Source: Levilactobacillus fujinensis
GTDB lineage: Bacteria; Bacillota; Bacilli; Lactobacillales; Lactobacillaceae
Direction of reading: 5' to 3'
Length of the DNA stretch: 64,000 nucleotides
Assembly (NCBI RefSeq): GCF_003946335.1
Contig: NZ_RHNX01000006.1
Location: 1-64,000, forward strand
The notes below the pieces were generated by a model. That model ran no database searches. It saw nothing but the letters and a program-made list of their open reading frames with translations, and had not been told where the DNA came from. The position numbers were made by a program, and so were the translations under genes. Of the stretch, positions 20,217-28,508 are shown piece after piece. Numbering within the stretch: position 1 is the stretch's first letter; each line of letters starts with the position of its first letter.

Positions 20217-22865
20217 GAACCGACGCTTTCGCTCATTTAAAGTTTTCCAGCCAAATAGGCCCAGTAGTGTCGCTAAAATTACTCCTGCAACTGTTAAGAA
20301 ATTTTCAGAAGATGCGTTAGTTTGTGGCAAAGTATGCGCAGTTTGGGTCACCTTGTTTGTTGGGGTACCTTTATACGTTACTTCATCGGCTAAATTTCTT
20401 GTAGGTTCTGTAGGCATAGACGCCTTTTTCTCAGATACATTCTTTTCAGAATGTTTAGTCATCCGGGATGTGAGTTTTTTTGGCACATTAGTCTTCGCTG
20501 TATTTTTCACCTTTGAATTAGTAGTAGGTTTCACGGATGTTTTTACTGCGGGGCTAACGACATTAAGCTGGTTATTAACGGCATCTAAATTCTGTAGCCT
20601 AGTAACTAAAGCTTGAGCGTCAGCTAACTTAGCTTGTGCTTTGTCTGCTTCAACTAGCAAGTTTTGATAAGTAATTTGATCATGGTTAGCAACGTTTTTA
20701 GCTGTCTCTGCTTGTTTGGCTAATACTTCATATTTTGCTTGTGCTTGAGTCATTGCGGATTTAGCCTCAGCAAGTGAGTCTTTGGCATGCTGTAACTTCA
20801 GTACCTTGGCCTGTTTCAACTTTAAACTAGTCTGGCCAGCTTGCAACGTATTAGTATCTTTAGTAAGTTTCGCTCGGGCTTCATCTAAATTAACTTGGGC
20901 GGCTGATAAAAGTGCTTGTTTAGCGGCCACTACGGTTTGCTTAGCTACCTGATTAGCTTGAGCTTCTGCCAGAGCTTGCTTGGCGACTGTCAAAGTTGCT
21001 TGTTTAGTTTGTGCATCAGCCGTCAGACTATTAACAATGGCCTGAGCTGAATCCGCAGCTTGGGTTGTGGACTTAAGCTGTGTTTGTGCTTGATTAGCAG
21101 CAATCTGTGCTTGAGTTTGAGCCTGTTTAGATGTGGCTAAACTCGATTGAGCGGATATCAACGCTGACTTAGCTGCTGTTGCGGCAGCTTGTGCGTTCAG
21201 CAGTGCTGTATTGGCAGCAGTTGCCTGTGTTTTTGCAACTTCTAACTTCTGAGCTAAGGTGGCAATTTCTGCCGGAGTCAAAGCTGTTGGGGTAACAATA
21301 GTAGTAGCATCAAATTTTGAAGAATCAACCAAATTAACTGCTGGTGCAAACACATAGTGTGCGTCAATAAGATGCTGGTTATCCAATAGAGGAGTGCCAT
21401 AGAGGCCTTCTGATAGTTTGAAAGTGCTAATTGAAACACCGGCATAACTGTAGTCCCGAATAAAGTTAGTCGCGTGTCCCCATGAACTTGTACTATCGTT
21501 AAATGCCAAGCTGAGCATGTCATTATAAATCATCTTTTTAAAATCATTCACAGAAAGGTTCCAATTAGGACTACCAAGAGAACCGTCAAAAATAGTTCCA
21601 GCATTTTCACCGATACCTGTAAAGCCATTATTATGAGCAGCTGTTGATAGCAGTGTTACGTCATGGGCCATTTTTTCGGCAATCATCCAGTTATCGGCTT
21701 CGTATCCTTGAGCAATTTCATTTGCTAATTTTTGCGAACCAACAGTTACAGACAAGTTCTCTAAACCAAACTGTTGCCGAATATCATTGATTAAATTAAC
21801 AGCAAAAGTTGATAATTCTGTTCGTACAGGATCTGTCAAATCTGTAGCATTATTAATCTTGATGGCTTGGTCAGCCATATTGTCCTGATAGGTGTTTGCA
21901 GCTAGGGCCGTAGTAGCAGCTGCTGAGACTGCTTGTTGAGTGTTATCAGAAATATCTGTGAGCGTTTTATTCAAGGCACTAACGTAGTCTGGCGTTACTG
22001 TGATTATATTGGTGTCACCAACTTGATTTTGCGCATTCTCGAGTTTTGCCTGTGCGTTTGCTACAGCTGTTTTTGTCTGCGTAACTGCATTGGTTGCAAT
22101 ATTCAAATCGGTTTGAGTTTGCGTGGCATTTGCTTGAGCATTGTTGACCTTAGTCGTGTTTGAGGACACGGCAGATGTCGTCTGAGTAACTGTGTTCTGT
22201 GTTTTAGCTACATTATCTTTAGCTTTCTCTGCAGCAGCTTGCGCTTGTGTCAGGTTGCTTAATGCTTGACTGGTGTTACCAACACCATCGACAATTTTTT
22301 GTGCCGCACTAACATCAGCTTGAGCGTTAGTTACTGCTTTGGTGGCAGTTTGGTCAGCTCGTTTTGCAGAATCAACTTGCGCATCAGCGTCATTGACAGT
22401 AGTTTGTGCCGTATTGACCTTGGATTGGTCGACAGCAACTTGTTGTGCGTCCTTTTGATTAACTGTTTGCTGTGTTACAACGTCTTCTTGTGCTTGTTTA
22501 ATTGATGTGGGTGTCGCTTCATCAGCAGTTACTTGAGCTGTGGTCTGATTCTCTTTGGCCACGTCTAACGCCTCTTTGGCCTGTTTAGCAGTGTTTTGTG
22601 CCTTGCTTGCCTCAGTCGAAGAGGCATCCGCAGTGACTTTGGCCTGATTGGCTTGAGCCTGAGTACTCTCTGCCTGCTGTTGTTGTTCTTTGGCCTCTTC
22701 TTTAGCCTGATTCAAATCTTGTGTGGGTGTTGATTTTGTCGTTGCTGCTGTAGTAGGTGTGATTGTATCTGCTTGGGCTGTAAAGTTATTTGTGGCGACT
22801 AAAATACCTGTAGTCATCATTGTTGCTGCCGCTGCTAGTAGAGCTTTATTTTGAGGTTCTTTCAT
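20214..22865 (-). CDS. LPQTN-anchored surface protein with SEC10/PgrA-type domain
   Basis: An 883-residue wall-anchored protein. The N-terminus is a signal peptide (hydrophobic core around residues 8-25, cleavage near TAQAD). Residues of about 45-290 form an Ala/Gln/Lys-rich coiled coil. A globular domain (about 340-520: ELSTFAVNLINDIRQQFG, IAQGYEADNW, GIGENAG, SSWGHATNF) resembles the SEC10/PgrA surface-exclusion domain, itself CAP-like. A second coiled coil follows (about 530-770), then a basic Ser/Thr stretch and LPQTN (846-850), a hydrophobic segment and RKRRF, the sortase signal. LPQTx motifs are typical of lactobacilli. Function is probably adhesion or surface exclusion (inference). Strong AAAGGAG site before ATG. 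Confidence 0.88.
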   Translation of the reverse strand: MKEPQNKALLAAAATMMTTGILVATNNFTAQADTITPTTAATTKSTPTQDLNQAKEEAKEQQQQAESTQAQANQAKVTADASSTEASKAQNTAKQAKEALDVAKENQTTAQVTADEATPTSIKQAQEDVVTQQTVNQKDAQQVAVDQSKVNTAQTTVNDADAQVDSAKRADQTATKAVTNAQADVSAAQKIVDGVGNTSQALSNLTQAQAAAEKAKDNVAKTQNTVTQTTSAVSSNTTKVNNAQANATQTQTDLNIATNAVTQTKTAVANAQAKLENAQNQVGDTNIITVTPDYVSALNKTLTDISDNTQQAVSAAATTALAANTYQDNMADQAIKINNATDLTDPVRTELSTFAVNLINDIRQQFGLENLSVTVGSQKLANEIAQGYEADNWMIAEKMAHDVTLLSTAAHNNGFTGIGENAGTIFDGSLGSPNWNLSVNDFKKMIYNDMLSLAFNDSTSSWGHATNFIRDYSYAGVSISTFKLSEGLYGTPLLDNQHLIDAHYVFAPAVNLVDSSKFDATTIVTPTALTPAEIATLAQKLEVAKTQATAANTALLNAQAAATAAKSALISAQSSLATSKQAQTQAQIAANQAQTQLKSTTQAADSAQAIVNSLTADAQTKQATLTVAKQALAEAQANQVAKQTVVAAKQALLSAAQVNLDEARAKLTKDTNTLQAGQTSLKLKQAKVLKLQHAKDSLAEAKSAMTQAQAKYEVLAKQAETAKNVANHDQITYQNLLVEADKAQAKLADAQALVTRLQNLDAVNNQLNVVSPAVKTSVKPTTNSKVKNTAKTNVPKKLTSRMTKHSEKNVSEKKASMPTEPTRNLADEVTYKGTPTNKVTQTAHTLPQTNASSENFLTVAGVILATLLGLFGWKTLNERKRRF

Positions 22866-23171
22866 CTTGTAAATACTCCTTTTATAGTTAATCGTTACTT
22901 TTGAGTGGTTAAATTAGCCATTACTTTACAAACGAAATACAGGGTTGAAAATAAACACTTTTTAACAAACAAATCTGAAAAATCGTTTTGATAAATTAAA
23001 TAATTCGTGGTTAATTAAATATTCAAAAGGGTCTAAGTTCAGAGGTATTCCCTACTGAACGTGTGCGGGACTCAAAGTAAAAATGTATCCCGCAAAAGTC
23101 GCGAGATTGCGCATACCAGCCCGGTTAGACAAAGTTTATGTAGAGACTAGCAATTTATGCAATCTTTCATT
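22866..23171. other. AT-rich intergenic stretch
   Basis: About 300 bp with no gene seen. It should hold the promoter of the surface-protein gene and the end of the small secreted-protein transcript. A TGCGGGA...TCCCGCA inverted repeat (about 23063-23097) lacks a T run. Confidence 0.45.
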
Positions 23172-23564
23172 TTAGTATTTATAGTACTTCTGATTATAGC
23201 CATTAACCTTGATGTTTTTACCAACCTTGGTCACTGAAAACTCTAGCTTCTTTCCCCCATTGAAGTTCCCAATTTTGTGAGCGTCATAGCGAATGATGTA
23301 ATGTTTGTTGCCAAGCGATTCATAGTGGACGTTATACCCCTTCTGGACCGACATTCCTGAAGCCCAGTACCAAGTAGATTTAGCTCGAATCTTGTAAATA
23401 GCCATAAGCCCAGCCGAATCCTGTTTTGTCTTGTACTTTCCACGTAATGTTTTAGGTGTTCCTTTATGCCATTTTGTTTTAGCTTGTGTTGTTGTACCAC
23501 CCACTCCAACAAATAAAGTGGCTATGCTCAATGCAGTTAAGAACTGCTTAGTTAATTTAATCAT
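23172..23564 (-). CDS. Small secreted protein of unknown function
   Basis: A 130-residue protein with a clear signal peptide (MIKLTKQFLTALSIATLFVG, likely cleaved after TTTQA). The mature part is basic and rich in Tyr, Lys and Gly, with no cysteine (KWHKGTPKTLRGKY, NVHYESLGNKHYIIRY, SVTKVGKNIKVNGYNQKYYKY). This looks like a small beta-sheet domain such as those seen in lactobacillar extracellular proteins. I do not recognise a family. AAGGAAA lies before ATG. It follows the membrane-anchored small protein by about 20 bp and is probably cotranscribed with it. Confidence 0.75.
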   Translation of the reverse strand: MIKLTKQFLTALSIATLFVGVGGTTTQAKTKWHKGTPKTLRGKYKTKQDSAGLMAIYKIRAKSTWYWASGMSVQKGYNVHYESLGNKHYIIRYDAHKIGNFNGGKKLEFSVTKVGKNIKVNGYNQKYYKY

Positions 23565-23586
23565 GCTCTATTTCCTTCCAGTAAAC

Positions 23587-23973
23587 TTAGTTAGTGCTTT
23601 TAGTATATTTAAAGCCTTTTGCCATATTGGCTGCGCCGGTTGCTGAATCAATTACAAACGACTTTTTGTCTTTACTCAACGTTGCCTTCATCTGATAATC
23701 ATTGATAGTCATGGTTAGTTGATCTCCAGAAATCTTATAGGTTCCGGAATTGGTTTTTTTACCATCTACAAGTTCCGTGACCTTGTCACCTTTAAAGTCC
23801 ATCGTGTCTTTTGAAGAGACAAACAGTAGCGTGGTGGTGTGGGAATATTTACCGTCAAGGTGTTTGGGGGAAAGCGCAATGACGGCAATGACAATGATGA
23901 TTATGGCAACAATCACACCACCAATTAGCCAATTTTTCTTAAACTTCCTGTTTGCGTCTTTAAATGTACTCAT
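23587..23973 (-). CDS. Small membrane-anchored extracytoplasmic protein, unknown function
   Basis: A 128-residue protein: a short basic cytoplasmic start (STFKDANRKFKKNW), one membrane helix (IGGVIVAIIIIVIAVIAL), then an outside domain with repeated short beta-strand patterns (LDGKYSHTTT, MDFKGDKVTEL, GTYKISGDQLTMTI). This GxYxxxG-type pattern resembles small lipocalin- or DUF-like domains used by Firmicutes surface proteins; no specific family is claimed. It is divergent from the XRE gene, and a strong TTGACA/TAATAT promoter lies about 200 bp upstream. Confidence 0.75.
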   Translation of the reverse strand: MSTFKDANRKFKKNWLIGGVIVAIIIIVIAVIALSPKHLDGKYSHTTTLLFVSSKDTMDFKGDKVTELVDGKKTNSGTYKISGDQLTMTINDYQMKATLSKDKKSFVIDSATGAANMAKGFKYTKSTN

Positions 23974-24179
23974 TTGCTTACTCCTATAAAAATATATTTG
24001 TGCTTATCACTTTTTTGGCCGCATTATCAACATCGCTTAAACCTGGAATGTTGCTGACTAGCGGTCAATTGTGACACTGGTTAAAAATCTTTCCGCGGGT
24101 AAAAAGTATGCCTCAGCAAAACATCATCTCCTTAGCAATTTTCGAGTTATACTATTAATACTGACACTATATACAGCTA

Positions 24180-24208
24180 ATATTAGTAAAAATCGTTCAA
24201 AGTGTCAA
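24180..24208 (-). promoter_or_regulatory. Strong sigma-A promoter for the two small exported proteins
   Basis: Minus strand TTGACA (24208-24203), 17-bp spacer, TAATAT (24185-24180). This is a near-consensus promoter, facing away from the XRE gene and leaving a leader of about 200 nt. Confidence 0.75.
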
Positions 24209-24211
24209 TAG

Positions 24212-24228
24212 AGTATTTACTTAATACT
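24212..24228. promoter_or_regulatory. Inverted repeat, probable operator of the XRE regulator
   Basis: AGTATT-TACTT-AATACT, a perfect 6-bp inverted repeat with a 5-bp spacer. It overlaps the -35 of the XRE promoter and lies three bases from the -35 of the divergent one. A further AATACTG half-site lies at about 24157-24163. The position suits autorepression and control of both directions (inference). Confidence 0.55.
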
Positions 24229-24245
24229 GGTATTTCTGGTACACT
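24216..24245 (+). promoter_or_regulatory. Predicted promoter of the XRE gene
   Basis: TTTACT and TACACT with an 18-bp spacer, and a TG extension before the -10. It gives a short leader of about 25 nt ahead of GAGGGTGA and the ATG. Confidence 0.55.
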
Positions 24246-24275
24246 CCTCTGCTATTCTGTATCGAGGGTGAACAT

Positions 24276-24587
24276 ATGAATACTGATTTCTTCGGTGAAA
24301 GACTAAAGGCTGTTCGTAAATCCAAACGTCTAACCCAACTTGATCTATCTCAGCGACTAGAAGTAAGCAAAGGGACAATTTCCGCTTATGAGCAAGGTTT
24401 ATCGTATCCTTCATTGGAAACTTTCTCTAAAATTTGTGTTATTTTAGATACTTCTGCGGACTATTTATTAGGTGTGTCAGATAACTTACCTTTTAAGATG
24501 GGGGGGTTAACCGATGAGCAAGTTGAAAGCATCCTACAGTTTGTTTCACTGATTGAACGGGCCAACGAGATAACCCACAATCACTAA
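24276..24587 (+). CDS. XRE-family HTH transcriptional regulator
   Basis: A 103-residue protein with a complete Cro/CI-type helix-turn-helix: FGERLKAVRKSKRLTQLDLS, then LEVSKGTISAYEQGLSYPSL and LDTSADYLLGVSD. The C-terminal third is a short acidic tail (TDEQVESILQFVSLIER), as in SinR-like or phage-type regulators, without an effector domain. It is divergent from the two small exported proteins, with the shared control region between them. Its target is most likely that intergenic region (inference). Confidence 0.9.
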   Translation: MNTDFFGERLKAVRKSKRLTQLDLSQRLEVSKGTISAYEQGLSYPSLETFSKICVILDTSADYLLGVSDNLPFKMGGLTDEQVESILQFVSLIERANEITHNH

Positions 24588-24676
24588 TACCTGTACTTTG
24601 AATTATTAATCATTGACAAAGTCGATTCAGAAGCCTTAATTGGAGCTCCAAATAATACAGATGTCTTAAGGGTCCC
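24588..24676. other. Non-coding stretch after the XRE gene
   Basis: Together with 24723-24842 this makes about 300 bp without a gene. Only the two terminators are recognisable; the rest is AT-rich and featureless. Confidence 0.45.
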
Positions 24677-24722
24677 AAAAAACTACCAAGCGCTGATTTT
24701 TTAACGCATTGGTAGTTTTTTT
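24677..24722 (+). terminator. Bidirectional-looking intrinsic terminator
   Basis: AAAAAACTACCAA pairs with TTGGTAGTTTTTTT across a 19-nt loop, about 90 bp after the XRE stop. The A and T runs on both sides allow termination in either direction. Confidence 0.85.
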
Positions 24723-24842
24723 GTTAGTAAATATGTTTTGAAATTCACTTTTGGACTATGTTATAGCTTAAACAGAGTTTACCTCTTTGCTTTACCATTA
24801 ACCTTTTTACGAACTGTTAGAGCGAATGTAAAACGATCCAAC

Positions 24843-24873
24843 AAAAAAAGCCCCTAATGACACAGGGCTCTTG
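24843..24873 (-). terminator. Intrinsic terminator of yozE
   Basis: Minus strand AAGAGCCCT pairs with AGGGGCTT and is followed by seven T's, about 16 bp after the yozE stop. Confidence 0.85.
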
Positions 24874-24888
24874 AAAAAAGATTCAGTA

Positions 24889-25110
24889 TCAGGCGAGCGC
24901 TGCTAGGTATAGTTGCCAGGCATCGTCAAAAATCGTCATGGACGGTAAATAGGGTGCATTCTCCTCGAGGTACTTAGAGAGCGGATCAAACTGAGTTTCT
25001 TGCTTCGGAAAGGAGCTATCTAGAAAGGCATTGTTCGCAAATGTTGCCACGGGATCATAGCTTTCAGTGTTGCGTTGCGTCATTAAAAATTGATAAAACG
25101 TTTTGGGCAT
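24889..25110 (-). CDS. yozE: YozE family protein (UPF0346)
   Basis: A 73-residue protein matching the YozE family along its whole length: [32 protein letters not shown], then [16 protein letters not shown] near the end. The family is a small helical bundle of unknown role in Firmicutes. It follows the ypmS-like gene by about 11 bp and is probably the last gene of ypmR-ypmS-yozE. Confidence 0.92.
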   Translation of the reverse strand: MPKTFYQFLMTQRNTESYDPVATFANNAFLDSSFPKQETQFDPLSKYLEENAPYLPSMTIFDDAWQLYLAALA

Positions 25111-25121
25111 TAGTGGTCTCC

Positions 25122-25724
25122 TTAATTTTTAGGAATCCGGGCCTGAAAGACAAATTTACCAGCGCCGGAGAGGTCGATCTCTTTAGCTGCGTACGATAGC
25201 TTGTTACCATTGCCGATGGCCGTCAGATGGAGTGTCATCGTCTCCGCCTTGGTATCCATAGCGACCCATTTTGGCAGCGGATAATTCTTGGCAATGTAAT
25301 TCATGACGAAGCTAACGGGAACTGGCAAGGAGCCAATCGACAGCTTTTGGGCCTTTAATTGAACATCACCCGAGGATAACACGGTCGGCTTAAAGAGTAA
25401 AACAAAGTTGACGTTGGCGCCCAAAACTTGTGTCGATCCCGTCAGCATCGCATGATTGGTTACTTGAAAGCTGTATTTTAATGCTGAATTTTTGAGTGAC
25501 TTATTCACATAGTAATCGGCGAGCGCGTTGACTTGAGCCTTATTCAAGGTTACATCAAGGTTCGTGGTGTTCTTCGTGACCTTGGCCGTCGAATCGATTT
25601 TAACTGGTGAAAAGGCCTTGACACCCACAGTAACGGTTGTGATCACTAGGACAGCGACCAGGGCAATGAAGCCCCATTTCCACCAGTTACGTGTCCGTTC
25701 TGGGCTTTCTGTTTGTCGTTGCAT
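25122..25724 (-). CDS. ypmS: YpmS family protein (DUF2140)
   Basis: A 200-residue protein with a cytoplasmic start, one membrane helix ([19 protein letters not shown]) and an outside domain typical of YpmS: ...[31 protein letters not shown], then [21 protein letters not shown]. Its function is unknown; the family is membrane-bound in Bacillus and lactobacilli and is usually encoded next to the SGNH hydrolase YpmR, as here. Confidence 0.88.
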   Translation of the reverse strand: MQRQTESPERTRNWWKWGFIALVAVLVITTVTVGVKAFSPVKIDSTAKVTKNTTNLDVTLNKAQVNALADYYVNKSLKNSALKYSFQVTNHAMLTGSTQVLGANVNFVLLFKPTVLSSGDVQLKAQKLSIGSLPVPVSFVMNYIAKNYPLPKWVAMDTKAETMTLHLTAIGNGNKLSYAAKEIDLSGAGKFVFQARIPKN

Positions 25725-25746
25725 GACTGCGGTTCCTCCTTCTGAA

Positions 25747-26667
25747 TTACTTTAATAACCACTGTTGGTGGGCCTGCATCTGCTGGAATGCATAGCGAGT
25801 CATAAGCCGATACCCTTTAGCGTTTGGATGGAAGTGATCTACCGATGACAGGTAATTGTTGAGCTCTTTTTCACTGTCACTAGCCAGAGCCATTTCTTGG
25901 AAACTTTGAGTGGATAATTTCCCGTTATTTGACTTTTGTGATTGACGTTTCAACCGTGCCTGCTGGGTTACCGACTTAAATTGACCCACGGACAAAGCGC
26001 GATTAATGTCAATCATGTATAAATTATCCGTCTTGGCAGCAGTTTTGGTCGTCGTTGTATTCCAATCGTCAACGGCATTGGTGATTTGGTCAATGTTGGC
26101 GAAGTAGACGTAGATAGGATTGTAAATGGAGTACAAATAAATCGGCGCACGATCATTGTAACTCCGAACGGTGGTCAACAAGCGGTGCAACTTCGTTTGA
26201 TAGGCCGTTTCTGCTGTATCTAATTGCGCGTCAAGGCGAGATTGCTTGTTGATCGTTACGTTCTTTTCCAAAGTCTGCAACAAATCATTTCCACCAACGG
26301 TCATTACGATGGCTTGCGCTTTGCTGACCTGATTTTGCATGTCCTTACTGTTGAGTAGTCGCTTTTCAATCTGATCGCTGCGGTCACCTGATTTGCCATA
26401 GTTGTGCATGACAACTTTCACGTGATCTTTACGATGAATCATGGTTTTTAGCCGCCCAGTATAGCCACCGTCATTTTGTTGGTCACCGACACCTTGCGTC
26501 AAAGAATCACCCAGAGCCACAATACGGACGGTCTTCCGGTGATTGGTCGTGGACGACGTGTTTGAAGTTGTGCGCGCACCAGGGTGCCAATACGTCAGCG
26601 CAGCCACAACGACCACGACGAGTAGTAAGGTCACCCCAATGATCTTACTGATATTTTTAAATTTCAT
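25747..26667 (-). CDS. ypmR: SGNH/GDSL hydrolase, YpmR-like, exported
   Basis: A 306-residue protein with an N-terminal signal anchor (ISKIIGVTLLLVVVVVAALTYW). The SGNH blocks are GDSLTQGVGD (catalytic Ser), the glycine of block II, VGGNDL (Asn) and VDHFHPNAKGY with the Asp-His pair. The enzyme is an extracytoplasmic esterase or lipase; its substrate, perhaps a lipid or a cell-envelope acyl group, is not known. It precedes ypmS by about 20 bp and is likely cotranscribed with it. Confidence 0.88.
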   Translation of the reverse strand: MKFKNISKIIGVTLLLVVVVVAALTYWHPGARTTSNTSSTTNHRKTVRIVALGDSLTQGVGDQQNDGGYTGRLKTMIHRKDHVKVVMHNYGKSGDRSDQIEKRLLNSKDMQNQVSKAQAIVMTVGGNDLLQTLEKNVTINKQSRLDAQLDTAETAYQTKLHRLLTTVRSYNDRAPIYLYSIYNPIYVYFANIDQITNAVDDWNTTTTKTAAKTDNLYMIDINRALSVGQFKSVTQQARLKRQSQKSNNGKLSTQSFQEMALASDSEKELNNYLSSVDHFHPNAKGYRLMTRYAFQQMQAHQQWLLK

Positions 26668-26685
26668 CTTAATCCCCCCTCGGGA

Positions 26686-26716
26686 TAAAGAAAAAGCGGT
26701 GACGTGGCCACCCCTT
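26686..26716 (-). terminator. Probable terminator of degV
   Basis: Minus strand GGGGTGGCCACGTCACCGC followed by TTTTTC, a GC-rich but imperfect stem between the degV stop and ypmR. Confidence 0.45.
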
Positions 26717-26735
26717 TTCCTAAGTGAATTATTTA

Positions 26736-27587
26736 TTATTTAGTTGGGTCCGTGTAGTACATCAAAGCAAAAGCACCGGGTCCCCCGTGGGTAGCGATAA
26801 TGGGAACCGTCTCTCTAACTAAGACTTCTTTGTCTGGTAAAATTTCGTGAAGATGTCCCTGAATCTTATCCACAGATTCAAAGGCTTCGACGTGCGAAAT
26901 CCCAATGGCGACAATGTCAGGCGTTTGCTTGATTTGCTCATAAACTTTGTCAAAATAACGGTCGATGGTCTTCATACCCCGGCCCTTGGCCCGAATCTTC
27001 AGTTCACCACCAGTAACCTGCAAAACAATTTTAATGTTCAAAAGTGACGTTAGCATACCAGCAGCACGACTGAGACGACCACCCTTTAAAATATTTTCGA
27101 GGGTCACAATCCCCATGAACAGCTTAGTATGATCACGGACAGCAGCGGCTCGGGCAACGATTTCATCTTTCGTGGCACCGGTAGTAGCCAACTTGGCGGC
27201 CTCGACAACCTGGAATCCTAAGGCCTGGTCGGTCGTTTGACTGTCCACGACCGTCACATCAGTTTTGGACAATTTTGCAGCCTGTTCGGCGGTATGAACC
27301 GTGCCACTGATAGCGGCCAACATGTTGAAACAGATTACACTGCTACCATCTGCACCTAATTTATCAAAGGTCTCCACAAATGATCCTAACGGTGGCTGAC
27401 TGGTCTTAGGCAGCGTCTTTGCCGTTTTCATTTTTTCAATAAACTCTTTATTTGTAATGGATTCCCGTTCAACGTAAATCGTATCATCGATCATGACCGT
27501 CAACGGAATAATGGTAATGTTGTAGTCTTGGATGTCCTGCTCGCTAATGCCGGCAGATGAGTCCGTAACAATTTTAATTTTAGCCAT
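26736..27587 (-). CDS. DegV family fatty-acid-binding protein
   Basis: A 283-residue DegV protein. TDSSAGISEQD lies at the N-terminus, KTSQPPLGSF supplies the fatty-acid-contact loop, and ISGTVHTAEQAA and VDSQTTDQALGFQ follow. Proteins of this family bind a fatty acid; in Gram-positive bacteria FakB-type members present it to the kinase FakA for phosphorylation. Whether this copy works with FakA cannot be read here, as no fakA is nearby. It is a single gene transcribed toward ypmR. Confidence 0.92.
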   Translation of the reverse strand: MAKIKIVTDSSAGISEQDIQDYNITIIPLTVMIDDTIYVERESITNKEFIEKMKTAKTLPKTSQPPLGSFVETFDKLGADGSSVICFNMLAAISGTVHTAEQAAKLSKTDVTVVDSQTTDQALGFQVVEAAKLATTGATKDEIVARAAAVRDHTKLFMGIVTLENILKGGRLSRAAGMLTSLLNIKIVLQVTGGELKIRAKGRGMKTIDRYFDKVYEQIKQTPDIVAIGISHVEAFESVDKIQGHLHEILPDKEVLVRETVPIIATHGGPGAFALMYYTDPTK

Positions 27588-27752
27588 GCTATTCCACTCT
27601 TTCTGACCAGAGATTTTGGTTTATGCTACAATATGCGTAATGAAACATACGGTAATAGTATAGCAGAGTTGCCAATTTTTTTCAGTAGTTGTTCGGAACT
27701 CCCCCACTGGTTTTCGCAAAAGTTATTTACAAAAATATAAGGAGGGATTTGT

Positions 27753-28394
27753 TTGGAAAAAGAACGTAGCCACACCTATCAAATTGTCAATGAGGTCTTA
27801 AATGCGGCAACACATGGAATTGGCGCCGCCCTGAGCATCGCGGGTCTCGTTATCTTATTATTGCAGGCACACGGTAAGGGTGGTTCTTTGCGGATGACCA
27901 CGTTCGCCATCTATGGGGCCATTCTGGTGCTTTTCTACCTCGCGTCCACACTTTTTCATAGTTTGTACTTTACCCGTGGTCGTCATGTTTTTCAAATATT
28001 CGACCATTGTGCCATCTACTTATTGATTGCTGGAACTTATACGCCATTTAGTCTATTAGTCGTTGGTGGTGCATTGGGTTGGACGATGTTTGGTATCATC
28101 TGGGCAATGGCCATTCTAGGTATCGTGTACAAGGCCATCTGGTTGGGTAAATATCAGAAATTATCGACCGTAATCTACGTGGTCATGGGCTGGATGTGCC
28201 TAATGGGGATTAAACCCCTGTACAACGGTTTAGGCCCAGTTGGTTTTGCTTTACTTTTTTGTGGCGGGGTCGCCTTCACTTTGGGCGCTGTGATTTACAG
28301 CTTCAAGGGTATTCCGTTCGGTCATGTCATCTGGCACCTGTTCGTCATGCTGGGGACTGGGCTCATGTACTTCTCAATTTTGTTTTATGCTTAA
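27753..28394 (+). CDS. trhA: Hemolysin III family / TrhA-like membrane protein
   Basis: A 213-residue protein with seven membrane helices of the PAQR/hemolysin III superfamily. Conserved residues are in EVLNAATHGIGAALS, STLFHSLYF, FDHCAIYLLIAGTYTPF and HVIWHLFVMLG; the histidines and Asp are thought to bind a metal. In Bacillus and E. coli relatives influence membrane fluidity. The start is TTG with AAGGAGGGATTTG upstream. It is divergent from degV and has no obvious operon partner. Confidence 0.9.
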   Translation: MEKERSHTYQIVNEVLNAATHGIGAALSIAGLVILLLQAHGKGGSLRMTTFAIYGAILVLFYLASTLFHSLYFTRGRHVFQIFDHCAIYLLIAGTYTPFSLLVVGGALGWTMFGIIWAMAILGIVYKAIWLGKYQKLSTVIYVVMGWMCLMGIKPLYNGLGPVGFALLFCGGVAFTLGAVIYSFKGIPFGHVIWHLFVMLGTGLMYFSILFYA

Positions 28395-28412
28395 GCTATT
28401 GGGCTGATGTCA

Positions 28413-28500
28413 AAGAGTCGTGCCGTGGGTGCCAGAGATTCTGCCTACTGCGGGTTACAGCTGTACCTCTAGTGAAATCTCCTATGCCTGACAGTTACTG
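28413..28500 (-). repeat. Partial degenerate copy related to the 28.5 kb element
   Basis: The plus strand TGCCAGAGATTCTGCCTACTG is close to TGCCAGGGACTCCGCTTGCTG of the adjacent element (28590-28611) in the same orientation, and GACATCAGC near its start recurs at 36250-36257. It looks like a worn partial copy. Boundaries are approximate. Confidence 0.45.
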
Positions 28501-28508
28501 TCTATAAA

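Noticed and set aside
20353-22505. Several short plus-strand frames opposite the surface-protein gene
   Set aside because: They arise from the Ala/Gln-rich repeats on the other strand and contain biased Leu/Cys/Ser sequence without ribosome sites.
22560-22700. Repetitive coiled-coil coding sequence that looks like a CRISPR-like repeat
   Set aside because: The periodicity is codon-level repetition of Ala/Gln/Lys in a coiled coil, with no spacer pattern and no cas genes.
23063-23097. TGCGGGA...TCCCGCA as terminator of the small secreted-protein gene
   Set aside because: Only a 7-bp stem with a long AT-rich loop and no T run on the relevant strand.
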